Assembly: GCF_004217185.1 (NCBI RefSeq)
Contig: NZ_SHKL01000001.1
Location: 6,074,001 to 6,138,000 of the forward strand
DNA length: 64,000 nt
Source of the DNA: Pseudonocardia sediminis
GTDB taxonomy: Bacteria > Actinomycetota > Actinomycetes > Mycobacteriales > Pseudonocardiaceae
Direction of reading: 5' to 3'
Under the pieces are notes generated by a model, which was not told the origin of the DNA, did not search any database, and saw only the letters and a list, made by a program, of their open reading frames with translations. The translations under genes were made by a program, and so were the position numbers. Within the stretch, counting starts at the first letter, position 1; every line of letters begins with the position of its first letter. Shown here piece after piece: positions 17,538 to 28,629 of this stretch.

Positions 17538-17902
17538 GTGGCGACCGGATCGGATGCGCAGGACCTGCACCGCAGGCGGGCGCGTTCGTTCGGCGCGGTG
17601 GCCGCCGACTACGCCACGCACCGCCCGCCCTGCCCGGACGAGGCCCTCGACCTCGCCCTGGGATCGGCGACCCGTTCTTCACCGCCGCCGGGCGGACCGA
17701 CGTCCGGTGGACCCGGCGCCGGACCACCGACGGATACGTCGCCGAGATCGCCACCCACTCCTGGGCGCTGACCGGCGAGCCCGCCGAGCGGGACGCGGCC
17801 TTCGCCCGGGCGCGGGCCTACCTGGCGGGGCGCCCGGAGACGGCGTCCGGGGTGTTCGACGTGCCGTTGGTGACGTTGGTCTGGCGGACGTTGCGCAGGT
17901 AG
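17538..17902 (+). pseudogene. Remnant of a class I SAM methyltransferase (internal deletion)
   Basis: From GTG 17538 one frame reads RARSFGAVAADYATHRPPCP and DEALDLAL, the usual start of a SAM-dependent methyltransferase (expected DYxxxRP). Around 17663-17666 it jumps to another frame that reads the usual C-terminal end (GYVAEIATHSWALTG, FDVPLVTLVWRTLRR, stop at 17902). The roughly 120 residues holding the SAM-binding glycine loop are gone. The remnant's last 85 bp overlap the coaX 3' end on the other strand. Two halves in different frames with the core missing point to a deletion rather than a sequencing slip. Confidence 0.6.
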
Positions 17903-18681
17903 GTCAGCCGCAGGCCGAACAGGGTCAGCTCCGGCACGTAGTGCTCGATCGTCTCCGACTCGCCCCGCATCAGCTGCGACAGGCCACCGGTGGCCAGCAC
18001 CGTGATCGGCCCCGCGGACGGGCCGAGCTCGGCGACGATCCGGCGCACCAGCCCGTCGACCTGACCCGCGAAGCCGAAGATCACCCCGGCCTGCAGGCAC
18101 TCCACGGTGTTCTTGCCGATCACCGAGCGCGGCGCCAGGAGCTCGACGGTGCGCAGCGCGGAGGCGCGGGTGGCCAGCGCCTCCATCGAGATCTCGATGC
18201 CCGGGGCCAGCGCGCCGCCGAGGAACTCACCCCGTGCCGAGACGACGTCGATGTTGGTCGACGTGCCGAAGTCGACGATCACGCACGCGGTGCCGAACAT
18301 CTGGTGCGCGGCCAGGGTGTTCACCACCCGGTCGGCACCCACCTCGCGGGGGTGGTCGACCAGCAGCGGCACCCCGGTCCGTACCCCCGGCCCGACGACC
18401 AGCGTCGGCATCCGGTCGGCGCGGCGTTCCAGCATCACCCGCAGCTCGCGCGAGAGCGCCGGCACCGTGGACAGCGCGCTGATCCCGGACACGGCCGGCG
18501 CGAGGTCACCGAGCATCGCGTAGATGGCGACCTCGAGCTCGTCCGCGGTCATCCGGGGCTCGGTGCGCATCCGCCAGCTGTGCGCGGTCTCCGGCCCCAT
18601 CTGCTCCGGCGCCGACGGGTCCTGCTCCGGGTAGAGACCCAGCGCGATCTGGGTGTTGCCGACGTCGATGCAGAGGTGCAC
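17818..18681 (-). CDS. coaX: Type III pantothenate kinase CoaX
   Basis: First step of CoA synthesis from pantothenate; type III kinases are ASKHA-fold enzymes. The 287-residue protein has the phosphate-1 motif IDVGNTQ at the N-terminus, GADRVVNT, IVDFGTSTNIDV with the catalytic-site Asp, and FGFAGQVDGLVRR. The C-terminal 30 residues (LTYLRNVRQTNVTNGT onward) are extra and variable. It starts 4 bp after the panD stop, so it belongs to the panC-panD-coaX unit. Confidence 0.95.
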   Translation of the reverse strand: MHLCIDVGNTQIALGLYPEQDPSAPEQMGPETAHSWRMRTEPRMTADELEVAIYAMLGDLAPAVSGISALSTVPALSRELRVMLERRADRMPTLVVGPGVRTGVPLLVDHPREVGADRVVNTLAAHQMFGTACVIVDFGTSTNIDVVSARGEFLGGALAPGIEISMEALATRASALRTVELLAPRSVIGKNTVECLQAGVIFGFAGQVDGLVRRIVAELGPSAGPITVLATGGLSQLMRGESETIEHYVPELTLFGLRLTYLRNVRQTNVTNGTSNTPDAVSGRPAR

Positions 18682-18685
18682 GCCT

Positions 18686-19105
18686 CTACCCGGCCCGGCC
18701 GACGGCGCCGGAGAGCAGGCCGGACCCGTCCGGAGCGTGGCCCGGGTCGGTCCCCAGGTCGGCGATCTTGTTGTCGGCGTCGACGAAGACGACCCGCGGC
18801 CGGTAGGTGACCAGCTCGGACTCGTCGTACTGGCCGTAGGAGATCAGGATGACGAGGTCGCCGGGGTGCACCAGGTGCGCGGCGGCGCCGTTGATCCCGA
18901 TCACGCCGCTACCCGGCTCGCCGGTGATCGCGTAGGTCTCCAGGCGCGCGCCGTTGGTGATGTCGACGATGGTGACCTGCTCGCCCTCCAGCAGGTCGGC
19001 GGCGGCCATCAGGTCCGCGTCGATCGTCACCGAGCCGACGTAGTGCAGGTCGGCCTGGGTCACGGTGGCGCGGTGGATCTTGGACTTCATCATCGTGCGG
19101 TTCAT
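18686..19105 (-). CDS. panD: Aspartate 1-decarboxylase PanD
   Basis: Makes beta-alanine from aspartate for pantothenate. The 139-residue proenzyme self-cleaves at Gly24-Ser25 (HYVGSVTID) to give a pyruvoyl cofactor; both residues are present, as are Lys9, His11 and the Tyr in TYAI. A short unconserved tail (about 15 residues) is normal in actinomycetes. Starts MNRTMMKSKIHRATV at 19105. Gaps are 13 bp to panC upstream and 4 bp to coaX downstream. Confidence 0.97.
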   Translation of the reverse strand: MNRTMMKSKIHRATVTQADLHYVGSVTIDADLMAAADLLEGEQVTIVDITNGARLETYAITGEPGSGVIGINGAAAHLVHPGDLVILISYGQYDESELVTYRPRVVFVDADNKIADLGTDPGHAPDGSGLLSGAVGRAG

Positions 19106-19118
19106 CGGTCTGCCTCTC

Positions 19119-19997
19119 TCACAGCATGACGGCGACGTTGTCGATCAGACGGGTGGTGCCCAGCCGGGCCGCGACGAGCAGGCGGGCGTCCCCGGACTCC
19201 GGGACCGGGCCGAGGTCGGCGCCGCGCAGCTCCAGGTAGTCCACGTCCACGGACGGTTCGGTCGCGAGGACCTCGTGCGCCCGGTCCAGCACGGCCTGCG
19301 GGCCGGCCGCGGAGATCGAGGCGCCCTCGACGAGCGCCCGGGACAGCACCGCGGCCCGTGCCCGGTCGGACTCGGAGAGGTAGACGTTGCGCGACGAGCG
19401 GGCCAGGCCGTCGGACTCGCGCACCGTGGGCACCCCGACCACGGACAGCGGGAAGTCCAGGTCGCGGACCATCTTCTTGACCAGGACGAGCTGCTGGTAG
19501 TCCTTCTCCCCGAACATCGCCACGTCCGGCGCGACGATGTGGAACAGCTTCGAGACCACGGTCAGCATCCCGGCGAAGTGCCCCGCGCGGGTGGCGCCCT
19601 CCAGCTCCTCGCCGAGGGGGCCGGGGCTGATCCGGGTGTCCGCGCCGGGCGGGTACATGTGCCCGACCTGCGGGGTCAGGACCAGCTCGACGCCCTCCTC
19701 GCGGCACGCCTCGAGGTCGTCCTCCAGCGGGCGCGGGTAGCTCTCCAGGTCCTCGCCCGCCCCGAACTGCAGCGGGTTCACGAAGATCGACACGACCGGG
19801 ACGACGGCGCCCGGCACGCGTTTGGCGTGCCGGATCAGCTCGCGGTGCCCCTCGTGCAACGCGCCCATCGTGGGCACGAGCGCGATCTTGCGGCCGGCGC
19901 CGCGCAGGGCGCGGGTCACCGCCGCGAGCTTGGTGGGCTCGGAGTGCACGGTCACCTGCCCGGCCACGTAGCCGTTGCGGGTGCTCATCGCGGTCAC
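19119..19997 (-). CDS. panC: Pantothenate synthetase PanC
   Basis: Joins pantoate and beta-alanine with ATP. The 292-residue enzyme shows PTMGALHEGHRELI with the HxGH motif, VSIFVNPLQFG, the KDYQQLVLVKKMVRDL motif and the KMSKS-like SSRNVYLS. Start GTG at 19997 is supported by GGAGG 7 nt upstream; the ATG at 19988 is internal. The DUF2520 gene ends 37 bp upstream and panD starts 13 bp downstream, so these form one operon. Confidence 0.97.
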   Translation of the reverse strand: MTAMSTRNGYVAGQVTVHSEPTKLAAVTRALRGAGRKIALVPTMGALHEGHRELIRHAKRVPGAVVPVVSIFVNPLQFGAGEDLESYPRPLEDDLEACREEGVELVLTPQVGHMYPPGADTRISPGPLGEELEGATRAGHFAGMLTVVSKLFHIVAPDVAMFGEKDYQQLVLVKKMVRDLDFPLSVVGVPTVRESDGLARSSRNVYLSESDRARAAVLSRALVEGASISAAGPQAVLDRAHEVLATEPSVDVDYLELRGADLGPVPESGDARLLVAARLGTTRLIDNVAVML

Positions 19998-20034
19998 CGG
20001 TGTTCCTCCAGGGTCGTGCGGGTGGGTCCGGCGT

Positions 20035-20928
20035 TCACCGGTGTTCCTTCAGGACGGCGCGGACGTCGTCGAGTGCGGAGTGGTCGAGGAGACCGGCCGC
20101 GGCGGCCCGTCCCGCGGTGCGGGAGGCCAGGGCCCGGTAGGCCTCGGCCAGGTCCGGGTCGGCGGCGGTGATCTCGTCGAGGTGGGTGCGCAGGGTGCCG
20201 GTGTCGCCGCGGGCGACCGGTCCGGTGAGCGCGCGGTCGCCGTGGCGCAGCGCGTTGTCCAGGGCGGCCGAGAGCAGGGGCGCGACGAGCCGTCCGGCCG
20301 GGTGCACGCCGGCGTTCTCCAGCAGGTCCACGCAGTCCCCGACCAGCGTCATCAGGTGGTTGGCGCCGTGCGCGAGAGCTGCGTGGTAGAGCGGGCGGAC
20401 CGACTCCGGCACCCGGACCGGCTCCGCGTTCATCTCCACGACCAGGGCCTCGCCGACGCTCGCCGCAGCCTCGTCACCGTCGGCGGCGGTCACCGCGACG
20501 CAGCACGACGCCAGCCGCTGGACGTCCTCCGGGCGGCCGGTGAACGTCATGGCCGGATGCAGGGCCACCGCCAGCACCCCGTGTTCGACGGCCGGCTCCA
20601 GCACGCGCACGCCGGAGGCACCCGCGGTGTGGGTGACGATCTGCCCGGGTCGGAAGCACCCGGCGGCGGCGAGGCCGCGGACCAGGCCGGGCAGCACGTC
20701 GTCCGGGACGGCGAGGACGACCAGGTCGGAGCGGGTCACGACCTCGTCCGGGGGCAGCAACGGGACACCGGGCAGCAGGGCCTCGGCGCGCTGGACCGAC
20801 GCCCGGGAGACACCGCTGGTCGCGACGACGTGGTGGTCGGCCGCCGCGAGTGCGGCTCCGAGCACGACCCCGACCCGTCCGGCGGACACGACTCCGACGG
20901 CGAGCCGCGCGGGGCGGCCAGCGTTCAT
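20035..20928 (-). CDS. Rossmann-like and DUF2520 domain protein
   Basis: A 297-residue protein with an NAD(P)-binding N-terminus (VGVVSAGRVGVVLGAAL) and a helical C-terminal DUF2520 domain, the layout of beta-hydroxyacid or ketopantoate reductase relatives. Motifs seen: VLAVPDDVLPGLV, GQIVTHTAGASG, LHPAMTF and LYHAALAHGANHLMTL. It corresponds to Rv3603c, which sits beside panC in M. tuberculosis. A ketopantoate-reductase-like role in pantothenate synthesis is attractive but unproven. Start ATG with AGGAGA upstream. Confidence 0.9.
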   Translation of the reverse strand: MNAGRPARLAVGVVSAGRVGVVLGAALAAADHHVVATSGVSRASVQRAEALLPGVPLLPPDEVVTRSDLVVLAVPDDVLPGLVRGLAAAGCFRPGQIVTHTAGASGVRVLEPAVEHGVLAVALHPAMTFTGRPEDVQRLASCCVAVTAADGDEAAASVGEALVVEMNAEPVRVPESVRPLYHAALAHGANHLMTLVGDCVDLLENAGVHPAGRLVAPLLSAALDNALRHGDRALTGPVARGDTGTLRTHLDEITAADPDLAEAYRALASRTAGRAAAAGLLDHSALDDVRAVLKEHR

Positions 20929-21309
20929 CGATCTCTCCTACTCGCTCCGGTCCACCAGGGGTACCGGTCGAGGCGTCGGCGACAATCCCTGTCGCGTGCC
21001 CGGCCAGGGTAGACGGATCCGCCTCCGCCGCAGCGGGCCGGTGACAGGCTTCACCCGCGGAACGCGCGCAGAACTCACCGGAGCGACCGCGGCCGCACGC
21101 GCTTCGCGACAGGGAGCGCGCGGTGAGACGGAGAACGCGCGGGAACCCGCCGGGCGGGTGGCGGGCGTGACGACGTCGGCCGGGGCCGGAAGAAGCTTCG
21201 ACCATCGACGCGCACCGAACCCGCGGACGCGCGCTTCACGGAGCGCGCGGCACCGGGTTCGGCGCGCGGCACCAGGTACAGCACGCGTCTCGGACGTCTG
21301 TCGGGGCTC
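20929..21309. other. Intergenic region between prsW-like gene and DUF2520 gene
   Basis: 381 bp upstream of the DUF2520-panC-panD-coaX unit, so it should hold that operon's promoter and the end of the prsW-like transcript. The sequence GCGCGCGGCACC occurs twice about 20 bp apart near 21243-21272. I see no clear hairpin terminator, riboswitch fold or conserved ORF. Confidence 0.45.
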
Positions 21310-22878
21310 TCAGCGGCGGTGTCGGCCGGGAGCTTCGGACGAGTCGGGGTCGGCCGGGGCGGGGGGCCGTCCGTAGCCGGGCGGAGGACCGGTGTGGCCC
21401 GGAGGCGGGCCGGTCTGTCCCGGCGGCGGGCCGGACTGCCGCGGCGGTGCCGGGTAGCCCGGAGGCGGGTGGGCCGGAGGCGGGCTTCCCGGTGGGGGCA
21501 CCTGGCCGGGCGGGCCGTAGCCCGGAGGTGGGCCGTATCCGGGCTGCGGGGCCGGGCCGGGGTGAGGACCGTGACCGGGGTGCCGGCTCCGGCCGTCCGT
21601 CTGGCCGGCGTCGGAGAACAGGTCCTCCGGGCCGGGGGCGCGGAGGGGCTGGGTGTAGCCGCCGTCCGGGTTCGGCGGGGGCGGCGGCTCCCAGCCGGGA
21701 GGTGGTGGGAGGCGCCAGGCCGAGGTGAGGGCGTCCGGCATGCCGATCGCCCGGGCACGGGCACGGAGGAGGGCGCGCAGCTTCTCGTCGTGCTCGGCCT
21801 GCGCACTCTCCCGGACGGCGCCGCGGGCGATCCGGTTGCGCATGAACGCGAGCTCGGTGACGGCGGCCTGGTAGTCGGCGACGGCCTTGGCCGCGGACCG
21901 TCCGGAGCGTCGCTGGACCAGCGCCCGCCAGCCGCGGCGGCGCGAGAGGTCGGCCAGCAGGGGCACCTCGCTCGGCGCGATCCAGCCGGCGGCGGCGAAC
22001 CCGGGCAGCTCGGCGGTGACGATCCGGGCCTCGCGCTTGCGGGCGAACACCACGAGCACGATCAGCCCGACGAACAGCGGGAGCATCACGAACGCGTAGA
22101 TCTCGAAGAACGTCGCCGGCGAGGAGGAGAACACCGACGCGGCGTTCCACAGCCCGTGCAGCACGACCGCGACCGCATAACCGACCAGCACGGCCAGCAC
22201 CCGGAACCCGACGTGCCGGCTGGCCACCGCGACGCCCGCACCGATCCCGATCATGCAGGTGAACAAGGGGTGCGCGAACGGCGAGGCGATGCCGCGCACG
22301 AACAGCGTGGCGAGCACGCCGGCCGTCTCCGGGTCGGTGACCGCGCGGCCCAGGTAGAGGATGTTCTCGGTGAAGGCGAACCCGGCCGCGACGATGCCGG
22401 CGTAGACGATCCCGTCCACCACGCCGTCGAACTCGCGGCGGCGGAAGACCAGCAGGCCGACCAGGAACAGGCCCTTCACGCCCTCCTCGACGATCGGCGC
22501 GACCAGCACCGGCGCCAGGACGTCACCCGCCCCGCGACCGGCCGCCGCGTCCAGCACCGCCGAGGCGCTGGAGTTGATCAATAACGCGGCCAGCGCGGAG
22601 AACCCGGCGCCCCAGAAGAACGCCCCCAGCAGCAGCCGCGGGGGCTCGGGCTCCCAGCGGTCCACCCACAGGAACGTGGCCACCACCGGGAGGACCGGCA
22701 GCATCGCGCACAGCGTCCCGATCAGCACGCCGGCCGGTCCGATCGAGCGCTCGACCAGCCCGATCGTGATCAGCACACAGAGCGCGAGGACGACCAGCCC
22801 CGCGACCGGGAGCAGTACCCCCCGCCGTTTCGCGAACGGCGCCGGGGTGCCCGGTGCGGGCAGCGCGGGACTCACCAT
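21310..22878 (-). CDS. PrsW-family intramembrane metalloprotease with Pro/Gly-rich tail
   Basis: The first 290 residues are a multi-spanning membrane domain with PrsW motifs: WEPEPPRLLLGAFFWGA, PIVEEGVKGL (EExxK), GFAFTENILYLG and ASPFAHPLFT, plus HGLWN. These hold the predicted metal-binding Glu and His residues, so protease activity is plausible. PrsW cleaves anti-sigma factors in Bacillus; the target here is unknown. The last 150 residues are a cytoplasmic low-complexity tail built from PPPGYGPPG-like units. The position equals M. tuberculosis Rv3604c. The ATG start is followed by VSPALPAPG. Confidence 0.9.
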   Translation of the reverse strand: MVSPALPAPGTPAPFAKRRGVLLPVAGLVVLALCVLITIGLVERSIGPAGVLIGTLCAMLPVLPVVATFLWVDRWEPEPPRLLLGAFFWGAGFSALAALLINSSASAVLDAAAGRGAGDVLAPVLVAPIVEEGVKGLFLVGLLVFRRREFDGVVDGIVYAGIVAAGFAFTENILYLGRAVTDPETAGVLATLFVRGIASPFAHPLFTCMIGIGAGVAVASRHVGFRVLAVLVGYAVAVVLHGLWNAASVFSSSPATFFEIYAFVMLPLFVGLIVLVVFARKREARIVTAELPGFAAAGWIAPSEVPLLADLSRRRGWRALVQRRSGRSAAKAVADYQAAVTELAFMRNRIARGAVRESAQAEHDEKLRALLRARARAIGMPDALTSAWRLPPPPGWEPPPPPNPDGGYTQPLRAPGPEDLFSDAGQTDGRSRHPGHGPHPGPAPQPGYGPPPGYGPPGQVPPPGSPPPAHPPPGYPAPPRQSGPPPGQTGPPPGHTGPPPGYGRPPAPADPDSSEAPGRHRR

Positions 22879-22954
22879 GTCGCCAGACCCTACGGGCGCG
22901 GACCGACAACCACCTCCCGCGAACCGGCCGACGGGGTGCCCCGATCGGCGGGGA

Positions 22955-23443
22955 TCAGCGCAGGCGCTCCGGGCGGTCGTCGGTGTCCGGGTCGTCCGGC
23001 GTCCGGCAGCAGTACTCGAGCCAGAGGCCCGCCCCCACCAGCAGCAGGGCGCACACCAGCCCGATCCCGGCCGTCACGCTGTCGCCGGCGGCCGCAGTGA
23101 CGTCGCCGGCCAGCGGCAACGTGTAGGTCAGCACCCCCGCCCACAGCCCGGTGACGAACGAGCCGGCCACGGCCGAGGCCTTGGCCACGATCACCGCCCG
23201 TGCGGCCAGCAACGGGTCCACCGGAGGGGCGCCGCGGCGCCGCTCGATCCGGCCGCGCAGCACGTACCCGCCGACCAGCTCCGCGATGCCCAGCACACCC
23301 AGGACGACCCCGGCGGCCAGCGGCAGCGACGGGATCGAGGAGTAGAACAGCCGGATCACCAGGTTGCCGACGAGCACCGCCGCCAGCCCGACGGCGAGCA
23401 GGTCGCGCGGGCGGGTGCGGGAGATCGACGGCTGCGGGGTCAC
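22955..23443 (-). CDS. DUF3180 family membrane protein
   Basis: A 162-residue protein with four hydrophobic segments (DLLAVGLAAVLVGNLVI, LPLAAGVVLGVLGIAELV, a middle segment near residue 95, and GIGLVCALLLVGAGLWL) and a hydrophilic end. It matches the DUF3180 family, found only next to folK in actinobacteria (Rv3605c). Its GTG start overlaps the folK stop by 4 bp (GTGA), so it is translationally coupled to folate genes, although no enzymatic role is evident. Confidence 0.88.
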   Translation of the reverse strand: MTPQPSISRTRPRDLLAVGLAAVLVGNLVIRLFYSSIPSLPLAAGVVLGVLGIAELVGGYVLRGRIERRRGAPPVDPLLAARAVIVAKASAVAGSFVTGLWAGVLTYTLPLAGDVTAAAGDSVTAGIGLVCALLLVGAGLWLEYCCRTPDDPDTDDRPERLR

Positions 23444-23949
23444 GGCCGCAGCACCAGGTCGTCGCGGCGGCGCATCGCGGCGCGTTCGGCCTCGGGCAGG
23501 GCGGCGAGCAGCTCGGCGACCGGTCCGTGCCCGTCGAGCACGGCGCTCGGGTCGGCGTCGAGCCACGGTCCGAGCACGGTGGCCCGCGACGGCGTGCCGG
23601 GGTGCGGCAGCACCAGCTCCGGATCGTCGCTGCAGACCCAGCCGTCGTCCCCGCGTACGGCGACGACGTCCACGTCGAGGGTCCGCGGCCCCCAGCGCTG
23701 CTCGCGGACGCGCTCGGCCTCGGCCTCCAGGCGCTGACCGCGCCGCAGCCAGCCCCACGCGTCGAGGGCGGGGTCGTCGGCGATCACGACGGCGTTCAGG
23801 AAGTCCGGCTGGTCGGTGACGCCCCAGGGCGCCGTCTCGTACACCGGCGACGACGCCACCAGCGCCGGCCCGAGGTCGGCGACGACCAACCGCAGGTACG
23901 TGATCCGCTCCCCCAGGTTGGACCCGAGCGAGAGCACCGCGGTACTCAC
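23440..23949 (-). CDS. folK: 6-hydroxymethyl-7,8-dihydropterin pyrophosphokinase FolK
   Basis: Transfers pyrophosphate from ATP to hydroxymethyl-dihydropterin in folate synthesis. The 169-residue protein starts STAVLSLGSNLGERITYLR and has SSPVYETAPWGVTDQPDFLN, and the signature RWGPRTLDVDVV with the two magnesium-binding Asp residues near 90-96. The GTG start overlaps the folB stop by 4 bp. Other in-frame codons further upstream belong to folB in another frame. Confidence 0.95.
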   Translation of the reverse strand: MSTAVLSLGSNLGERITYLRLVVADLGPALVASSPVYETAPWGVTDQPDFLNAVVIADDPALDAWGWLRRGQRLEAEAERVREQRWGPRTLDVDVVAVRGDDGWVCSDDPELVLPHPGTPSRATVLGPWLDADPSAVLDGHGPVAELLAALPEAERAAMRRRDDLVLRP

Positions 23950-24329
23950 GGCCGCGCCCGCCGCACCACGACCGCGACGTCGGCGAACTGCAGCGGGATC
24001 GGCGCGGACGGCTTGTGCAGCGTCACCTCGACCTCGGCCACCCGCGGGTCGGTGAGCACGTCGTCGGCGATCTCCCCGGCGACCGACTCGATCAGGTCCC
24101 GCGCCGGACCGCCGATGATCGCGGCCGCGCCCTGGGCCAGGGCACCGTAGTCGAGGGTGTCGGCCAGGTCGTCCGACGCCGCGGCCGGTGCGAGGTCCAC
24201 GGAGACGACGAGGTCGACGACGAAGTCCTGCCCGTCGCGGCGCTCGTGGTCGAACACGCCGTGGTTGCCGCGCACCCGCAGACCGCGCAGCTCGATCCGG
24301 TCCCGGGCCCCGGCGGCGGGCGCGCTCAC
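23946..24329 (-). CDS. folB: Dihydroneopterin aldolase FolB
   Basis: Cleaves dihydroneopterin to hydroxymethyl-dihydropterin. The 127-residue protein has DRIELRGLRVRGNHGVFDHE with the catalytic Glu, DTLDYGALAQ, LIESVAGEIAD and the Lys-containing VTLHKPSAPIP. Start GTG at 24329 overlaps the folP stop (GTGA). It functions as an octamer in the cytoplasm in known relatives. Confidence 0.95.
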   Translation of the reverse strand: MSAPAAGARDRIELRGLRVRGNHGVFDHERRDGQDFVVDLVVSVDLAPAAASDDLADTLDYGALAQGAAAIIGGPARDLIESVAGEIADDVLTDPRVAEVEVTLHKPSAPIPLQFADVAVVVRRARP

Positions 24330-25225
24330 TGGGCGTCCCCCAGCCACGGACCGGTGACGGCACGGGAGGCCCCCAGCCGGACGGCCGTGCTCACCGCGAC
24401 GGCGTCCATCGTCGAGTCCACGTCGTGCACCCGGACGCCCCAGGCCCCGGCCATCGCGGCCAGGACGCTGGTCGCCGCCGTCGCCCCGTCGCGCCCGGAG
24501 TGCGGGCGCGGGCTGCCGGAGGCGTCGGCCAGCAGGTCGCCGAGGAACCGCTTGCGCGAGGCCCCGACCAGCACCGGGAACCCGAGCGCGACCAGGACGT
24601 CGAGACGCCGCAGCAGGGCCCAGTTGTGGGCGGCGGTCTTGGCGAAGCCCAGGCCCGGGTCGAGCAGGATCCGGTCCGGGTCCACCCCGGCCATCACGGC
24701 GGCGTCGGCGCGCATCACGAGCTCCTGGCGGACCTCGCCGATCACGTCCTCGTAGCCGGCCAGCTCGTTCATCCGCTCGCTGTGCCCGCGCCAGTGCATG
24801 AGGATCCACGGCACCCGGGCGTTCGCCACGACCGCGGCCATGTCCGGGTCGGCCAGCCCGCCGGACACGTCGTTGACCACGGCCGCCCCGGCCTCGACGG
24901 CGGCATCGGCGACCGAGGCCCGGGTGGTGTCCACGCTGACCCGGACGCCCTCGGCGACCAGGTCGCGGATCACCGGCAGCACCCGCTGCGCCTCGACCTC
25001 GGCCGAGACCCGCAGGGCCCCGGGCCGGGTCGACTCGCCACCGACGTCGACGAGGTCGGCGCCGGAGTCGCGCATCGCGATCCCGTGCGCGACGGCGTGC
25101 GAGAGGTCGAGGTAGCGCCCGCCGTCGGAGAACGAGTCGGGCGTGACGTTCAGGATGCCCATCACCGCGCAGCGGCCCAGCTCGGTGAGCCGGGCCCCGC
25201 CGTCGGAACTCCCCAGGACCGCCAT
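24326..25225 (-). CDS. folP: Dihydropteroate synthase FolP
   Basis: Condenses pterin pyrophosphate with p-aminobenzoate; target of sulphonamides. The 299-residue TIM barrel has GILNVTPDSFSDGG, LVDVGGESTRPGA, VVNDVSGG, ILLDPGLGFAKTAAHNWALL and VGASRKRFLG. The PABA-loop Pro is intact (STRPGA). Start ATG at 25225 lies 1 nt after the folE stop. An in-frame ATG at 25261 would overlap folE and adds unrelated residues. Confidence 0.96.
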   Translation of the reverse strand: MAVLGSSDGGARLTELGRCAVMGILNVTPDSFSDGGRYLDLSHAVAHGIAMRDSGADLVDVGGESTRPGALRVSAEVEAQRVLPVIRDLVAEGVRVSVDTTRASVADAAVEAGAAVVNDVSGGLADPDMAAVVANARVPWILMHWRGHSERMNELAGYEDVIGEVRQELVMRADAAVMAGVDPDRILLDPGLGFAKTAAHNWALLRRLDVLVALGFPVLVGASRKRFLGDLLADASGSPRPHSGRDGATAATSVLAAMAGAWGVRVHDVDSTMDAVAVSTAVRLGASRAVTGPWLGDAQ

Positions 25226-25226
25226 G

Positions 25227-25867
25227 TCAGGCGCCCCGGATGAACGAGAGCGCCTCCGCACGCGAGGACGCGGAGCTCTTGAACAGCCCGCGCACGGCCG
25301 ACGTGGTGGTGCGCGACCCCGGCTTGCGGATGCCGCGCATGGACATGCACAGGTGCTCGGCGTCGAGCACGACGATGACGGCGCGTGGGTCGAGCTTGCG
25401 GACCAGCGCGTCCGCGATCTGCCCGGTCAGCCGCTCCTGCACCTGGGGGCGCTTGGCGTAGAGGTCGACGACCCGGGCGATCTTGGACAGGCCGGTGACC
25501 TGCCCGTCGACGGCCGGGATGTAGCCGACGTGCGCGACCCCGTGGAAGGGCACCAGGTGGTGCTCGCAGGTGGAGAACATCGGGATGTCACGGACGAGGA
25601 CGAGCTCGCCGTGACCCTCGTCGAACGTCTTCTCCAGCACCGTGTCCGGGTCGACGTACAACCCGGCGAAGATCTCGCCGTAGGCGCGCGCGACCCGGTC
25701 CGGGGTCTCCTTGAGCCCCTCCCGGTCCGGGTCCTCGCCACAGGCGATCAGCAGCTCCCGCACCGCGGCCGCCGCCCGCTCGAGGTCGACCCCGGCCGGG
25801 ACGGCCTCGGTGACCCCGGCGGAGACGGCCGCCGAGCGCAGGGGGGACGTGTCGGTGGACGACGTAC

Positions 25868-25871
<4 letters not shown>
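25227..25871 (-). CDS. folE: GTP cyclohydrolase I FolE (CTG start likely)
   Basis: First step of folate synthesis from GTP. The 214-residue enzyme has DREGLKETPDRVARAY, FSTCEHHLVPFHG with zinc-binding Cys and His, GLSKIARVVDLYAKRPQVQE, and the second zinc Cys in AEHLCMSMRG. No ATG, GTG or TTG occurs in frame before the conserved core except far upstream inside ftsH. The CTG at 25871 overlaps the ftsH stop (CTGA) and is preceded by GGAGG with 7 nt spacing, giving a protein of normal length beginning STSSTDTSPLRSAAV. CTG initiation coupled to ftsH termination is therefore the best reading. Confidence 0.93.
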
Positions 25872-28303
<2,432 letters not shown>

Positions 28304-28629
28304 GCAACGTCGGCCTGGGCGGCCTTCACCTTCCCGAGAGTGGTTCACCGGCCGATCACTTCCGGCGCACGACACACCGACCGGCTCTGACCCGCCAGGA
28401 TAGCTCCCTGCGACGTCGAGCGCGCCGGGTGTGCTCCTGGCCGGTTCCCGGCCCGTTCGACCGGTTCCACCACACAACGCCCGGCCCGGCCACGGGGTTC
28501 CGCGGATCACGCCCGGCGTTGCCCTGCAGAGGGTGTCCCGCCGCACACCCCGGAGCACGGGTGTGGGAACTTCTCCGCACGGGTGATCGCAGGACCACGG
28601 TCGGCGACCGACGGCGGGACGGGGGCGGC
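28304..28629. other. Divergent promoter region of ftsH and the serine protease gene
   Basis: 326 bp between two divergent genes. On the minus strand TATCCT (around 28404) is a possible -10 box for ftsH but lacks a well-spaced -35. No RNA gene or strong hairpin is evident. Frames across it show no family resemblance. Confidence 0.45.
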
